The notes below the pieces were generated by a model, which ran no database searches, was not told the origin of the DNA, and saw nothing but the letters and a program-made list of their open reading frames with translations. Position numbers and translations under genes: made by a program. A stretch of DNA of 43,194 nucleotides from Bacteroidales bacterium UBA1189 (lineage in GTDB: Bacteria; Bacteroidota; Bacteroidia; Bacteroidales; Bacteroidaceae): NCBI GenBank assembly GCA_002309805.1, contig DBYJ01000044.1:1-43194 (forward strand). Reading direction: 5' to 3'. Shown piece after piece: positions 32,282-41,212 of this stretch (its first letter is position 1; each line of letters opens with the position of its first letter).

Positions 32282-35200
32282 ATGAAAAGATATCTGTTTT
32301 TGTTGACTGCGCTGCTGGGCATTTTTGCCACAGGTTTTGCGCAAAACGCCGTGGAAATTACGGGTACCGTCACCGACGAGACAGGCGAGGCCATCATCGG
32401 TGCAAACGTCGTCGTCAAGGATGTGGCGGGGCTGGGCGTCATCACCGACATCAATGGCCATTACGCTATAAAGATGCAGGAATACCAGACCCTCATCTTC
32501 TCCTATATGGGCTACAAGAATCAGGAAATACTCGTCAAGGGCGACCGCAAGATTATCAACGTTGTCATGCAGGAGGAGAAATTCTCTGCCGTCGACGAAG
32601 TAGTCATCACCGGTATGGGTGCGCAGAAAAAAATTTCCGTCACCGGTGCCGTCACCAATGTGCAAATGGAGGACCTGAAACACTACAATACCTCCAACCT
32701 CTCCAACACTCTTGCGGGTAACGTGCCGGGCATCATCGCCTATCAGAAATCCGGACAGCCGGGCAAGAACACCAGCGAGTTCTGGATCCGAGGTATCTCC
32801 ACATTCGGCGCCAGCACCAAGGCTTACATCCTCGTTGATGGCTTCGAGCGTGAAAACATCGACGACATCAACATCGAGGACATTGAGACCTTCACCGTCC
32901 TGAAGGACGCCTCTGCCACCGCCATCTACGGCTCGAAGGGTGCCAACGGTGTCATCCTCATCACCACCAAGCACGGCCGCGCCGGCAAGGTGGCCATCAA
33001 CGGCAAGGTGGAGACCTCGTACAACACCCGAACCATAACCCCCCGCTTCGTGGACGGATTCGCGTACGCCAACTACATCAACGAGGCCCGCATCACCCGC
33101 AACCTGGGCACGCTGTACCAACCCGTAGAGCTCGATATCATCCGCGACGGCCTCGACCCCGACCTCTACCCCAATGTGGACTGGCAGGACCTGCTGCTCA
33201 AGGACGGTGCCGGCAGCTACCGTGCCAACGTGAACGTGAGCGGAGGCGGTGAGACGGCACGCTACTACGCCTCCATCGCCTACAACGAGGACGAGGGCAT
33301 GTACCGCACCGACCAGACCCTGCGCGACAAGTACGACACCAACGCCAACTACAAGCGCTACAACTACCGCCTGAACGTCGATATGGACATCACCAAGACC
33401 ACCCTGCTGAAACTGGGCGTCAGCGGCGACCTCACCAAGCGCAACTCGCCGGGCATCGGCGACGACCGCGTGTGGGGACAGCTCTTCGGCTACAACGCCC
33501 TCTATTCGCCCGTACTCTACAGCAACGGCTACACCCCCTTCAAGTTCACGGGCACATTCGTGGAGTACGATGATGTCCACCAGTTCATCGATGCCCGTGC
33601 GAACTACGTCAACCCCTGGGTCAGCTCTGCCCAGACGGGCTACAACACCGAGTGGAACAACTCCGTGCAGACCAACGTCACACTGGAACAAGACCTCGGC
33701 TTCGTCACCCAAGGACTGAAATTCACGGGACGTTTCGGCTACGACACCTACAACTATAACTCCATTGCCCACCTGCGCATGCCCGCGCTCTATACCGCCC
33801 GCCAGCGTAACCCTGAGACGGGCGAAGTGGAATATGACAAGGTCATTGACACCACCGATATGTGGCAGTCGTCAGCCAACGACGGGTCACGCCGCGAGTT
33901 CCTCGACCTGCTGTTCCACTGGGACCGCACCTTCGCCCAGCGCCATACGCTGGAAGCCAATGTGAAGTACACGCAGGACGAGAAAATCACCACCCAGAAC
34001 CTTGGCGAAGACATCAAGAACTCCGTCAGCCGTAAGAACAAGGGCCTGGCTACGCAGATAAAATACAACTACCTCGGCCGCTACTTCCTTGACTACAACT
34101 TCGGCTACACCGGCTCCGAAAACTTTGCCGACGGACACCGCTGGGGCTTCTTCCCCTCCTACTCCGTGGCATGGAACCTGGGCGACGAACCTTTCATCCG
34201 CGACAATATCTCGTGGATTAACATGCTGAAAATCCGCGCCTCGCATGGCAAAGTAGGCTCCGATACTACCGGAAGCGACCGCTTCCCCTACCTCTATACC
34301 ATAGCGGACAACGGAAGCGGCTACATGTTCAGCCTCGATGACACCCACTACAGCTATAGCGGCACCTACTATTCGCAAGTGGCCTCAAACAACGTCACAT
34401 GGGAAGTCGCCGAAAAGAATGACATCGGACTGGACATCACCCTCTTCGATGACCGTTTCGCCCTCACCGTTGATTACTTCAACGAGCACCGCACAGGCAT
34501 CTACATGACCCGCAACTACCTGCCCACCATCATTGGCCTCGAGAGTGCTCCAAAGGCCAACGTCGGCACCGTATTCTCGCAAGGCTTCGATGGCAACTTC
34601 AAATATGAGCAGCAGTTGGGGCAAGTCCGCCTCACCGTTCGCGGCAACATGACCTACAGCAAAAACGAGATTGGTGCCTACGACGAGGAGAACAGCGTCT
34701 ATCCTTACCAGAACCTGCATGGCTACCGCGTGGACCAGGTGCGCGGCCTCATCGCCCTCGGCCTCTTCAAGGACTACGATGATATCCGCAACAGCCCCAA
34801 ACAGGAGTTCGGGATCTACCAGCCGGGCGACATCAAGTACAAGGACGTAAATGGCGATGGTGTGGTCAACGACGGCGATGTCTGTGCCATCGGTGCCACC
34901 AGCAAGCCGAATCTCATTTACGGCCTCGGCATCTCGGCTGCCTGGAAGAACTTCGACTTCAACCTTCATTTCCAAGGCGCTGGCAAGAGTACCTTCCTCA
35001 TCTACGGCAAGTGCGTCTATGCATTCAGCGAAGGCCAGTGGGGCAACATCTTCCAAGGTATGCTCGACGACCGCTGGGTGGATGCGCAGACGGCTGCCCA
35101 GTTGGGCATCCCCGCCAACGAAGATGTCAATGCATCCTACCCCCGCCTCTCCTACGGAGCGAACAACAACAACTTCCGTTCCTCCACCTTCTGGCTCCGC

Positions 35201-35425
35201 GATGGCCGCTACCTGCGCCTGAAGAATCTTGACTTTGGTTATTCCGTGCCCAAGACCGCCGTCAACCGGCTGCACATGAACAGTATGCGTTTCTATGTCT
35301 CCGGCACCAACCTCCTGCTCCTCTACAAGAAGTTCGGCACATGGGATCCCGAGTCCCTCCAGCCGCGCGGCGAGGATTATCCTATCACGAAAGCCGTCAC
35401 TATGGGCTTGCAACTGAATCTGTAA
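32282..35425 (+). CDS. SusC/RagA-family TonB-dependent outer membrane transporter
   Basis: 1047 residues from the start at 32282, which gives a proper signal peptide (MKRYLFLLTALLGIFATGFA); the open frame runs further upstream in the previous gene. A carboxypeptidase-regulatory-like domain follows (EITGTVTDETGEAIIGANVV), then a TonB-box-type stretch (VDEVVITGMGAQKK), the plug (GIIAYQKSGQPGKNTSEFWI, LKDASATAIYGSKGANGVIL) and a 22-strand barrel ending ITKAVTMGLQLNL. No STN domain. It imports oligosaccharides across the outer membrane together with SusD, the next gene. The GH92 and GH76 genes nearby point to mannan fragments. Confidence 0.95.
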   Translation: MKRYLFLLTALLGIFATGFAQNAVEITGTVTDETGEAIIGANVVVKDVAGLGVITDINGHYAIKMQEYQTLIFSYMGYKNQEILVKGDRKIINVVMQEEKFSAVDEVVITGMGAQKKISVTGAVTNVQMEDLKHYNTSNLSNTLAGNVPGIIAYQKSGQPGKNTSEFWIRGISTFGASTKAYILVDGFERENIDDINIEDIETFTVLKDASATAIYGSKGANGVILITTKHGRAGKVAINGKVETSYNTRTITPRFVDGFAYANYINEARITRNLGTLYQPVELDIIRDGLDPDLYPNVDWQDLLLKDGAGSYRANVNVSGGGETARYYASIAYNEDEGMYRTDQTLRDKYDTNANYKRYNYRLNVDMDITKTTLLKLGVSGDLTKRNSPGIGDDRVWGQLFGYNALYSPVLYSNGYTPFKFTGTFVEYDDVHQFIDARANYVNPWVSSAQTGYNTEWNNSVQTNVTLEQDLGFVTQGLKFTGRFGYDTYNYNSIAHLRMPALYTARQRNPETGEVEYDKVIDTTDMWQSSANDGSRREFLDLLFHWDRTFAQRHTLEANVKYTQDEKITTQNLGEDIKNSVSRKNKGLATQIKYNYLGRYFLDYNFGYTGSENFADGHRWGFFPSYSVAWNLGDEPFIRDNISWINMLKIRASHGKVGSDTTGSDRFPYLYTIADNGSGYMFSLDDTHYSYSGTYYSQVASNNVTWEVAEKNDIGLDITLFDDRFALTVDYFNEHRTGIYMTRNYLPTIIGLESAPKANVGTVFSQGFDGNFKYEQQLGQVRLTVRGNMTYSKNEIGAYDEENSVYPYQNLHGYRVDQVRGLIALGLFKDYDDIRNSPKQEFGIYQPGDIKYKDVNGDGVVNDGDVCAIGATSKPNLIYGLGISAAWKNFDFNLHFQGAGKSTFLIYGKCVYAFSEGQWGNIFQGMLDDRWVDAQTAAQLGIPANEDVNASYPRLSYGANNNNFRSSTFWLRDGRYLRLKNLDFGYSVPKTAVNRLHMNSMRFYVSGTNLLLLYKKFGTWDPESLQPRGEDYPITKAVTMGLQLNL

Positions 35426-35430
35426 TAAGG

Positions 35431-35465
35431 GTTAAAGGTTAATGATTAAAGGTTAAAGAGTTATG
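35431..35465. repeat. Heptad repeat tract ending in the susD start codon
   Basis: GTTAAAG, GTTAATG, ATTAAAG, GTTAAAG, AGTTATG. The ATG is at positions 5-7 of the last unit. Confidence 0.85.
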
Positions 35466-37631
35466 AAAAGCAAAACATTATATTTTTCATTTTCATTGTT
35501 TTCATTGCTACTGCTGACGTCGTGCCTCGACCTCGACTCAGACAAATACTTCGTGGACCGCAAGACGGAGGAGTTCGTCTTTACCGATAAGACACAGAGC
35601 GAACAGTGGTTGGCGCATGCCTACTCGTTCCTGACGGGCTGCAACTTCGAGGTATGCTCGAAGGGCGGCACAGGCGGCACAGGCGGCGACTGGAACCCCT
35701 TCTGCTTTGCCGACGACATCTACTACGGCGACCGCGACAATGCCTACGGCGACCACAAGGATGCCGACTATGCCTCGTACAACTCGTTCCGCGAGGGACG
35801 CTACGACGAGCAGGTGGGCTACAATGCCTGGGTAAAATGCTACAGGGGCATCTATCAGGCCTCCATCTTCATCCACAGGATTGACCAACTTATTGGCCAC
35901 GACGGCATGACTGCCGAAGAGGTCATTGACATGAAGGGGCAGGCACGCTTTGTACGTGCCTACTACTACTGGCTGCTGCTCCGCAAATATGGCCCTGTGC
36001 CTATCATGCCTGACGAAGGCGCCGACTACACCGAGAGCTACGACGACCTAGCCATTCCCCGCAGCACTTACGAGGAGGTGGCTAACTACATCAGCGATGA
36101 GATGATAAAGGCCGCCAAGGAAATCCAGTTCACCAAGCGCGATGCCAACAACATTGGCCGTCCGACGAAGGGTGCCTGCCTCGCCACACGTGCCATCGTC
36201 TATGCCTATGCCGCCAGTCCTCTCGCTAACGGGCAGCTCGCCAACGGCGAACACCCCGCAGGGGTGACTGACGATGCAGCACGCAGTCTGGTGAACCGCG
36301 ACGGCACACCCTTGCTCACCCTCACCTACGACGAGAGCAAGTGGGCACGCGCCGCCGCAGCGTGCAAGGACGTGATGGACCTCGGCGTCTATGACCTCTA
36401 CCACGTGCCGGCATCGAACAGCGCCAGCGACGGCTATCCCGTCACCGTCACACCCTATGACGACGGCAATTTCTCCACCAAGGGCTGGCCGGAGGGCTAT
36501 GCCGACATCGACCCCATGCAGAGCTACCGCCAGCTGTTCGACGGCGATGTCACACCCGTGGAGAACTACGAGCTCATTTTCTCGCGCGTCAGCAACATGA
36601 ACATCGGCGACAACGACAACGGCATCGGCGCCCTGGTACTCCACGAGATGCCCACGTTGCGCGGCGGTTGGAACACCCACGGCATGACGCAGAAGATGGT
36701 GGACACCTATTATATGAACGATGGCACGGACGTCCCCGGCATGTACAGCGAATGGGGTGGCGCTGCCCGCGGCGGCAACGACCTTCCGCGCACCACGGGA
36801 TGGACGGAGCGTAACGACGTCCGCAAGGGCGCCTACCCCGAATTACAGGTACGCACAGGCAACAGCTACGGCGTAGATGTGCCCCTGCAGTACACCAAAC
36901 GCGAGCCGCGCTTCTACGCCAGTGTGGGCTACAACGGTGCCATTTGGGAGGGCATCGGCAACACCACATCGGGACAGCGCTGGTACCAGTGCTTCTATTA
37001 CCGTGGCGAGGGCAACGGCTATGTCAACAACTTCAACTATCCCCGCACGGGCATCGGCATCAAGAAGTGGTATCACCCCTACGACTGGAGTGAGAGCACC
37101 TCAAACGGCTATGCCCACCTGCGTCCCAAGTACGAGACGGCAATCCGCTATGCTGACATCCTGCTACTCTACGCCGAATGCCTTAACGAGCTCACGGGAT
37201 CATACAACATCGCCTCGTGGGACGGCACGAAGACGTATACCGTCAGCCGCGACGTGAATGAAATCCGCCGCGGAACAAACCCCGTCCGCATCCGTGCCGG
37301 ACTGCCCGACTACAGCGACAACATCTATGCCGATGCCAACCTGCTGCGCGCCAAAATCAAACGCGAACGTATGATTGAGCTGATGGGCGAAGGCAAGCGC
37401 TACTTCGACCTCCGCCGCTGGATGGATGCCCCCATCGAAGAGAATACGCTCATCTACGGCCTCAACGTCTTCCAGACCAAGCCATTCCGCGACAAGTTCA
37501 TGCAGGTCATACCGGTGTTCAACCTCTCATCGGTGTTCTCCGACAAGATGTACTTCTGGCCCATAGCCCACACGGAGTTAAAACGCAATAAGAACCTTGT
37601 CCAGAACCCGGGGTGGACGTATAATGATTAG
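35463..37631 (+). CDS. SusD/RagB-family nutrient-binding outer membrane lipoprotein
   Basis: 722 residues. Lipobox LLTSC (cysteine 21) after MKSKTLYFSFSLFSLLLL. The TPR-like scaffold typical of SusD is seen in QARFVRAYYYWLLLRKYGPV and AAACKDVMDLGVYDLY; the family C-terminal motifs include RMIELMGEGKRYFDLRRW and YADILLLYAECLNE. It caps the SusC barrel and binds the incoming glycan at the cell surface. The signal peptide shares its first nine codons nearly unchanged with the next two genes. Confidence 0.94.
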   Translation: MKSKTLYFSFSLFSLLLLTSCLDLDSDKYFVDRKTEEFVFTDKTQSEQWLAHAYSFLTGCNFEVCSKGGTGGTGGDWNPFCFADDIYYGDRDNAYGDHKDADYASYNSFREGRYDEQVGYNAWVKCYRGIYQASIFIHRIDQLIGHDGMTAEEVIDMKGQARFVRAYYYWLLLRKYGPVPIMPDEGADYTESYDDLAIPRSTYEEVANYISDEMIKAAKEIQFTKRDANNIGRPTKGACLATRAIVYAYAASPLANGQLANGEHPAGVTDDAARSLVNRDGTPLLTLTYDESKWARAAAACKDVMDLGVYDLYHVPASNSASDGYPVTVTPYDDGNFSTKGWPEGYADIDPMQSYRQLFDGDVTPVENYELIFSRVSNMNIGDNDNGIGALVLHEMPTLRGGWNTHGMTQKMVDTYYMNDGTDVPGMYSEWGGAARGGNDLPRTTGWTERNDVRKGAYPELQVRTGNSYGVDVPLQYTKREPRFYASVGYNGAIWEGIGNTTSGQRWYQCFYYRGEGNGYVNNFNYPRTGIGIKKWYHPYDWSESTSNGYAHLRPKYETAIRYADILLLYAECLNELTGSYNIASWDGTKTYTVSRDVNEIRRGTNPVRIRAGLPDYSDNIYADANLLRAKIKRERMIELMGEGKRYFDLRRWMDAPIEENTLIYGLNVFQTKPFRDKFMQVIPVFNLSSVFSDKMYFWPIAHTELKRNKNLVQNPGWTYND

Positions 37632-37672
37632 TTCATAGATAAGAGTTCATAGTTTATAGTTAAGAAGAGATG
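37631..37672. repeat. Heptad repeat tract ending in the start codon of the DUF1735-like gene
   Basis: GTTCATA, GATAAGA, GTTCATA, GTTTATA, GTTAAGA, AGAGATG. The ATG is again at positions 5-7 of the last unit; the first unit starts at the last base of the susD stop codon. Confidence 0.85.
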
Positions 37673-38773
37673 AAAAGCAAAGCATTATATTTTTCATTAA
37701 CTACCGTTGAATCTTGTCGCGACTCGGCAAAACCGAAGCAAGCTTCGTTCTGCTCTCGCTGCTCCAAGATTTGCTTCATTTTTAGTTTTTCATTATTACT
37801 CCTCACCGCCTGCAACGACGAGTGGAAGGAAGAGCAATACGAGCACTACATCGGCTTCCGTGCCCCACTGGACGACAATGGCGTCACCGCCATCTACGTG
37901 CCCTTCAGCCGCCATAACGATGACGGCTCGCTCACTTTCGGTCAGGGTAAGAGCAACTACTTGCTGCCCGTCATCGTCAGCGGCACCACAACCAACCCGG
38001 CAGACATTACCGTCCACGTGGCGCACGATACCGACACATTGGGCATCCTCAACTACCAACGCTTCCAGAACCGCAGCGAGCTCTACTATGTGGATATGAG
38101 CGACTATGCTTCGTACCCCGAGACGATGGTCATTCCCGCAGGTAAGGACGTGGGGCTGCTCGACATCCGCTTCGACTTCACCGGTATTGACCTCACGCAG
38201 AAATGGGTGCTCCCCATCAAGGTGGCCGACGACCCGTCGTATGGTTACCGCTCGCATCCCCGCAAGCACTACAACAATGCCATGCTGCGCATCTACCCCT
38301 ACAACGACTACTCGGGCAACTATGCCGCCACCACGCTGAAGCTCGCCAACAGCGACGACGACACTTCGGGTGCCATCGGTATGGAAACCTCGCGAGCCTA
38401 CGTCGTGGACGAGAACACCGTGTTCTTCTATGCCGGCAACATCAACGAGACGCGTACCGACCGCAAGAATTACCGCATCTTCGCCCGCTTTGAGGAGGGC
38501 GATCAGGGCAAGGTGGAGCTGTGGAGCGAAAACCCGCTGATGAAGTTCCAGACCGACGGCAAGGCTTCGTTCCGCATCTACGACAAGATAGATGATGTGC
38601 AGCCCTACCTCGTCCATCACTACATCATCATCAACAACATATGGTACACCTACGTGGACTACACCTCCGTCGGCGGCCTCGAATTGCCCTATACCGCCGA
38701 AGGCTCCATGACGTTGGAACGCAAAATCAACACCCAAGTCCCCAACGAAGACCAGGCAATTGAGTGGAATTAA
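37670..38773 (+). CDS. DUF1735-like surface lipoprotein (SusE-type position)
   Basis: 367 residues. Lipobox LLTAC precedes NDEWKEEQYEHYIGF, typical of DUF1735/DUF4361 lipoproteins in PULs. The N-terminal half (about 55-190) is a BT_3987-like Ig domain (TTNPADITVHVAHDTDTLGI, VIPAGKDVGLLDIRFDF), the C-terminal half a beta barrel-like domain (YSGNYAATTLKLANSD to VDYTSVGGLELPYTAEGSM). Likely binds glycan at the surface next to SusC/SusD. The signal peptide is interrupted by about 23 residues (TTVESCRDSAKPKQASFCSR and beyond) encoded by a hairpin insertion, yet the frame stays open and a hydrophobic core follows it. Confidence 0.8.
   Translation: MKSKALYFSLTTVESCRDSAKPKQASFCSRCSKICFIFSFSLLLLTACNDEWKEEQYEHYIGFRAPLDDNGVTAIYVPFSRHNDDGSLTFGQGKSNYLLPVIVSGTTTNPADITVHVAHDTDTLGILNYQRFQNRSELYYVDMSDYASYPETMVIPAGKDVGLLDIRFDFTGIDLTQKWVLPIKVADDPSYGYRSHPRKHYNNAMLRIYPYNDYSGNYAATTLKLANSDDDTSGAIGMETSRAYVVDENTVFFYAGNINETRTDRKNYRIFARFEEGDQGKVELWSENPLMKFQTDGKASFRIYDKIDDVQPYLVHHYIIINNIWYTYVDYTSVGGLELPYTAEGSMTLERKINTQVPNEDQAIEWN
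37702..37776. repeat. Hairpin element inserted in a signal-peptide coding region
   Basis: About 75 bp with outer arms AATCTTG (about 37710) and CAAGATT (about 37766) and an inner palindrome CGAAGCAAGCTTCG. The sister genes at 35463 and 38817 lack it. It interrupts T-rich heptads that resume right after it. Confidence 0.7.
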
Positions 38774-38777
38774 AGAA

Positions 38778-38872
38778 TTATATAATTAGAAATTAGGAAT
38801 TAAGAGTTAAGAAGATATGAAAAGCAAAGGTTTTTATTTTTCATTTTTAGTTTTTAGTTTTTCATTTCTGCT
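38778..38872. repeat. Heptad tract running through the GH92 leader and into its signal peptide
   Basis: Upstream units ATTAGAA, ATTAGGA, ATTAAGA, GTTAAGA, AGATATG end with the start codon. Counting on in steps of seven from the ATG: ATGAAAA, GCAAAGG, TTTTTAT, TTTTCAT, TTTTAGT, TTTTAGT, TTTTCAT, TTCTGCT. Confidence 0.85.
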
Positions 38873-41210
38873 GCTTTCTGCAGCGGAAAAACTCACGCCC
38901 GTCGATTACGTCAGCACGCTGGTTGGTACCGAAAGCAAGTATTCCCTCTCTACGGGCAACACCTACCCCGCCATTGCCATGCCTTGGGGCATGAACTTCT
39001 GGATGCCCCAGACGGGGCGCATGGGCGACGGCTGGGCCTACGTCTATAGCGCCGACAAAATCCGCGGCTTCAAGCAAACCCACCAGCCCAGCCCGTGGAT
39101 AAACGACTACGGCCAGTTCTCCATCTTCCCTGAAACAGGCGACAAGCCCATTTGGGACGAGAACGACCGCGCCAGCTGGTTTAGCCACAAGGCCGAGACA
39201 GCTAAGCCTTATTATTACAAAGTCTATCTGGCGGACTACGATGTCACCGCCGAAATTACCCCCACAGAGCGTGCCGCCATGATGCGTTTCACCTACCCCG
39301 ATGCCGAGCATGCCTACATCGTCGTTGATGCCTTCGACCGCGGCTCGTACGTCCGCATCGAGCCTGAGCGCCAGCGCATCGTGGGCTACACCACCCGCAA
39401 CAGTGGAGGCGTCACCAAGGACTTCCGCAACTGGTTTGTCGTAGAGTTCGACCAGCCCTTCACTTACACAGCCGTTGTCGCCGGAGAGCGCCGCGAGGAA
39501 GGCGACAACGAGAGGGGGCGCCAACGTCAACAGCCAAAGCCGAACGAGGATGCCATCGAAGCCACAGCCTACCATGCCGGAGCCATCATCGGTTTCCCCA
39601 CCCGCCGCGGGCAGCAGGTGACCGTGCGCACCGCCTCGTCGTTCATCAGTCTCGAGCAAGCTGAGCAGAACCTCCTTGAAATTGGGCGCCGCTCGTTCGA
39701 CCAAGTAGTCCGCGCAGGACGTGACCGCTGGAACGAGGTACTCGGCCGTGTCGAAGTGGAGGACACAAACATCGACCACCTCCGCACCTTCTACTCGTGC
39801 CTCTACCGCTCAGTACTCTTCCCCCGCTCATTCTTCGAGGTAACGTCCGATGGCGACATCGTCCATTACAGCCCCTACGGCGACGGTGGTGTAAAGCCAG
39901 GCTATCTCTTCACCGACAGCGGATTCTGGGACACCTTCCGCTGCCTCTTTCCCCTCCTCAATCTGCTCTATCCTGAGATGAACGAGAAGATGCAGGCAGG
40001 GCTTGTCAACACCTGGCTGGAAAGCGGTTTCCTGCCGGAGTGGGCCAGTCCCGGCCATCGTGGCTGTATGGTGGGCAACAACTCCGCCTCCATCGTTGCC
40101 GATGCTTACCTGAAGGGCTTGCGCAACTACGATATCGATGCCCTCTGGGAAGCCGTCAAGCACGGTGCCAATGCCGTCCATCCCCAGGTGAGCAGCACCG
40201 GACGACTGGGTTGGGAGGACTACAATAAGCTGGGCTATGTCCCCTGCGACGATATCCGCGAGAGTGCTGCCCGCACCCTCGAGTATGCTTACGATGATTG
40301 GTGCATCTACCAGCTCGGCCTTGCCCTCGGCAAGAAAGCCAAAGAACTCAAGCCCTACCGCGAACACGCCCTCAACTACCGCAACCTCTTCGACCCCAGC
40401 CACAACTTGATGCGAGGCCGCAAGAAAGACGGCTCGTGGATGGAGCCATTCAGTCCTCTCCAGTGGGGTAACGCCTTCACCGAGGGCAACGCCTGGCACT
40501 ACACGTGGAGTGTCTTTCACGACCCGCAGGGGCTCATCAACCTCATGGGCGGGCAGGACGTCTTCAACCACATGCTCGACAGCGTCTTCAGCGTCCCACC
40601 CCTCTTCGACGACAGCTACTACGGCGGCGTCATCCACGAAATCCGCGAGATGCAGATCATGAACATGGGCAACTATGCCCACGGCAACCAACCCATCCAA
40701 CACATGATCTACCTCTACGACTGGTCTGGCCAGCCGTGGAAAGCGCAGTACTGGATTCGTGAGGTCATGGACCGTCTCTACTCCGCTGCCCCCGACGGCT
40801 ATTGTGGCGACGAGGACAACGGCCAGACGTCCGCATGGTACGTCTTCTCGGCCCTAGGCTTCTACCCCGTCTGCCCTGGCAGCAACCAGTATGCCATCGG
40901 CACACCTTACTTTGACAAGGTGACGCTCCACCTCCCCTCGGGCCGTCCGCTCACCATCACCGCCGAGGACAATAGCGCCGCCAACCGCTACATCGACAGC
41001 ATGACGTTCAACGGCACGCCCTACTCGCGCAACTATCTCAGCCACTCCGATTTGCTCCAAGGAGGCACCATCGTCTGCCGCATGGCCTCCCAGCCCAACA
41101 CCGCCCGTGGCACCGATGCCGACGCCTTCCCCTACTCCTTCTCAAATGAGGAAGCCTCTCTCCAGCCCTCCCCGAAAGGGAAGGGAGTTTCCAAACAGAA
41201 TAAAAAATAA
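38817..41210 (+). CDS. GH92-family alpha-mannosidase
   Basis: 797 residues. Signal peptide MKSKGFYFSFLVFSFSFLLL, mature start near SAAEKLTPVDYVSTLVG. The N-terminal beta-sandwich shows GTESKYSLSTGNTYPAIAMP and RGFKQTHQPSPWINDYGQFS. The (alpha/alpha)6 domain has AFTEGNAWHYTWSVFHDPQG (around the catalytic acid), GNQPIQHMIYLYDWSGQPWK and GDEDNGQTSAWYVFSALGFY, all GH92 hallmarks. GH92 enzymes are calcium-dependent exo-alpha-mannosidases acting on N-glycans or fungal mannan. The last 16 residues (LQPSPKGKGVSKQNKK) come from a GC-rich hairpin repeat. GH76 starts 2 bp later. Confidence 0.95.
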   Translation: MKSKGFYFSFLVFSFSFLLLSAAEKLTPVDYVSTLVGTESKYSLSTGNTYPAIAMPWGMNFWMPQTGRMGDGWAYVYSADKIRGFKQTHQPSPWINDYGQFSIFPETGDKPIWDENDRASWFSHKAETAKPYYYKVYLADYDVTAEITPTERAAMMRFTYPDAEHAYIVVDAFDRGSYVRIEPERQRIVGYTTRNSGGVTKDFRNWFVVEFDQPFTYTAVVAGERREEGDNERGRQRQQPKPNEDAIEATAYHAGAIIGFPTRRGQQVTVRTASSFISLEQAEQNLLEIGRRSFDQVVRAGRDRWNEVLGRVEVEDTNIDHLRTFYSCLYRSVLFPRSFFEVTSDGDIVHYSPYGDGGVKPGYLFTDSGFWDTFRCLFPLLNLLYPEMNEKMQAGLVNTWLESGFLPEWASPGHRGCMVGNNSASIVADAYLKGLRNYDIDALWEAVKHGANAVHPQVSSTGRLGWEDYNKLGYVPCDDIRESAARTLEYAYDDWCIYQLGLALGKKAKELKPYREHALNYRNLFDPSHNLMRGRKKDGSWMEPFSPLQWGNAFTEGNAWHYTWSVFHDPQGLINLMGGQDVFNHMLDSVFSVPPLFDDSYYGGVIHEIREMQIMNMGNYAHGNQPIQHMIYLYDWSGQPWKAQYWIREVMDRLYSAAPDGYCGDEDNGQTSAWYVFSALGFYPVCPGSNQYAIGTPYFDKVTLHLPSGRPLTITAEDNSAANRYIDSMTFNGTPYSRNYLSHSDLLQGGTIVCRMASQPNTARGTDADAFPYSFSNEEASLQPSPKGKGVSKQNKK
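41151..41192. repeat. GC-rich hairpin repeat at the 3' end of the GH92 gene
   Basis: GAAGCCTCTCTCCAGCCC then TCCCCGAAAGGGAAGGGAG; encodes the tail EASLQPSPKGKGVS of GH92. Confidence 0.75.
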
Positions 41211-41212
41211 GA

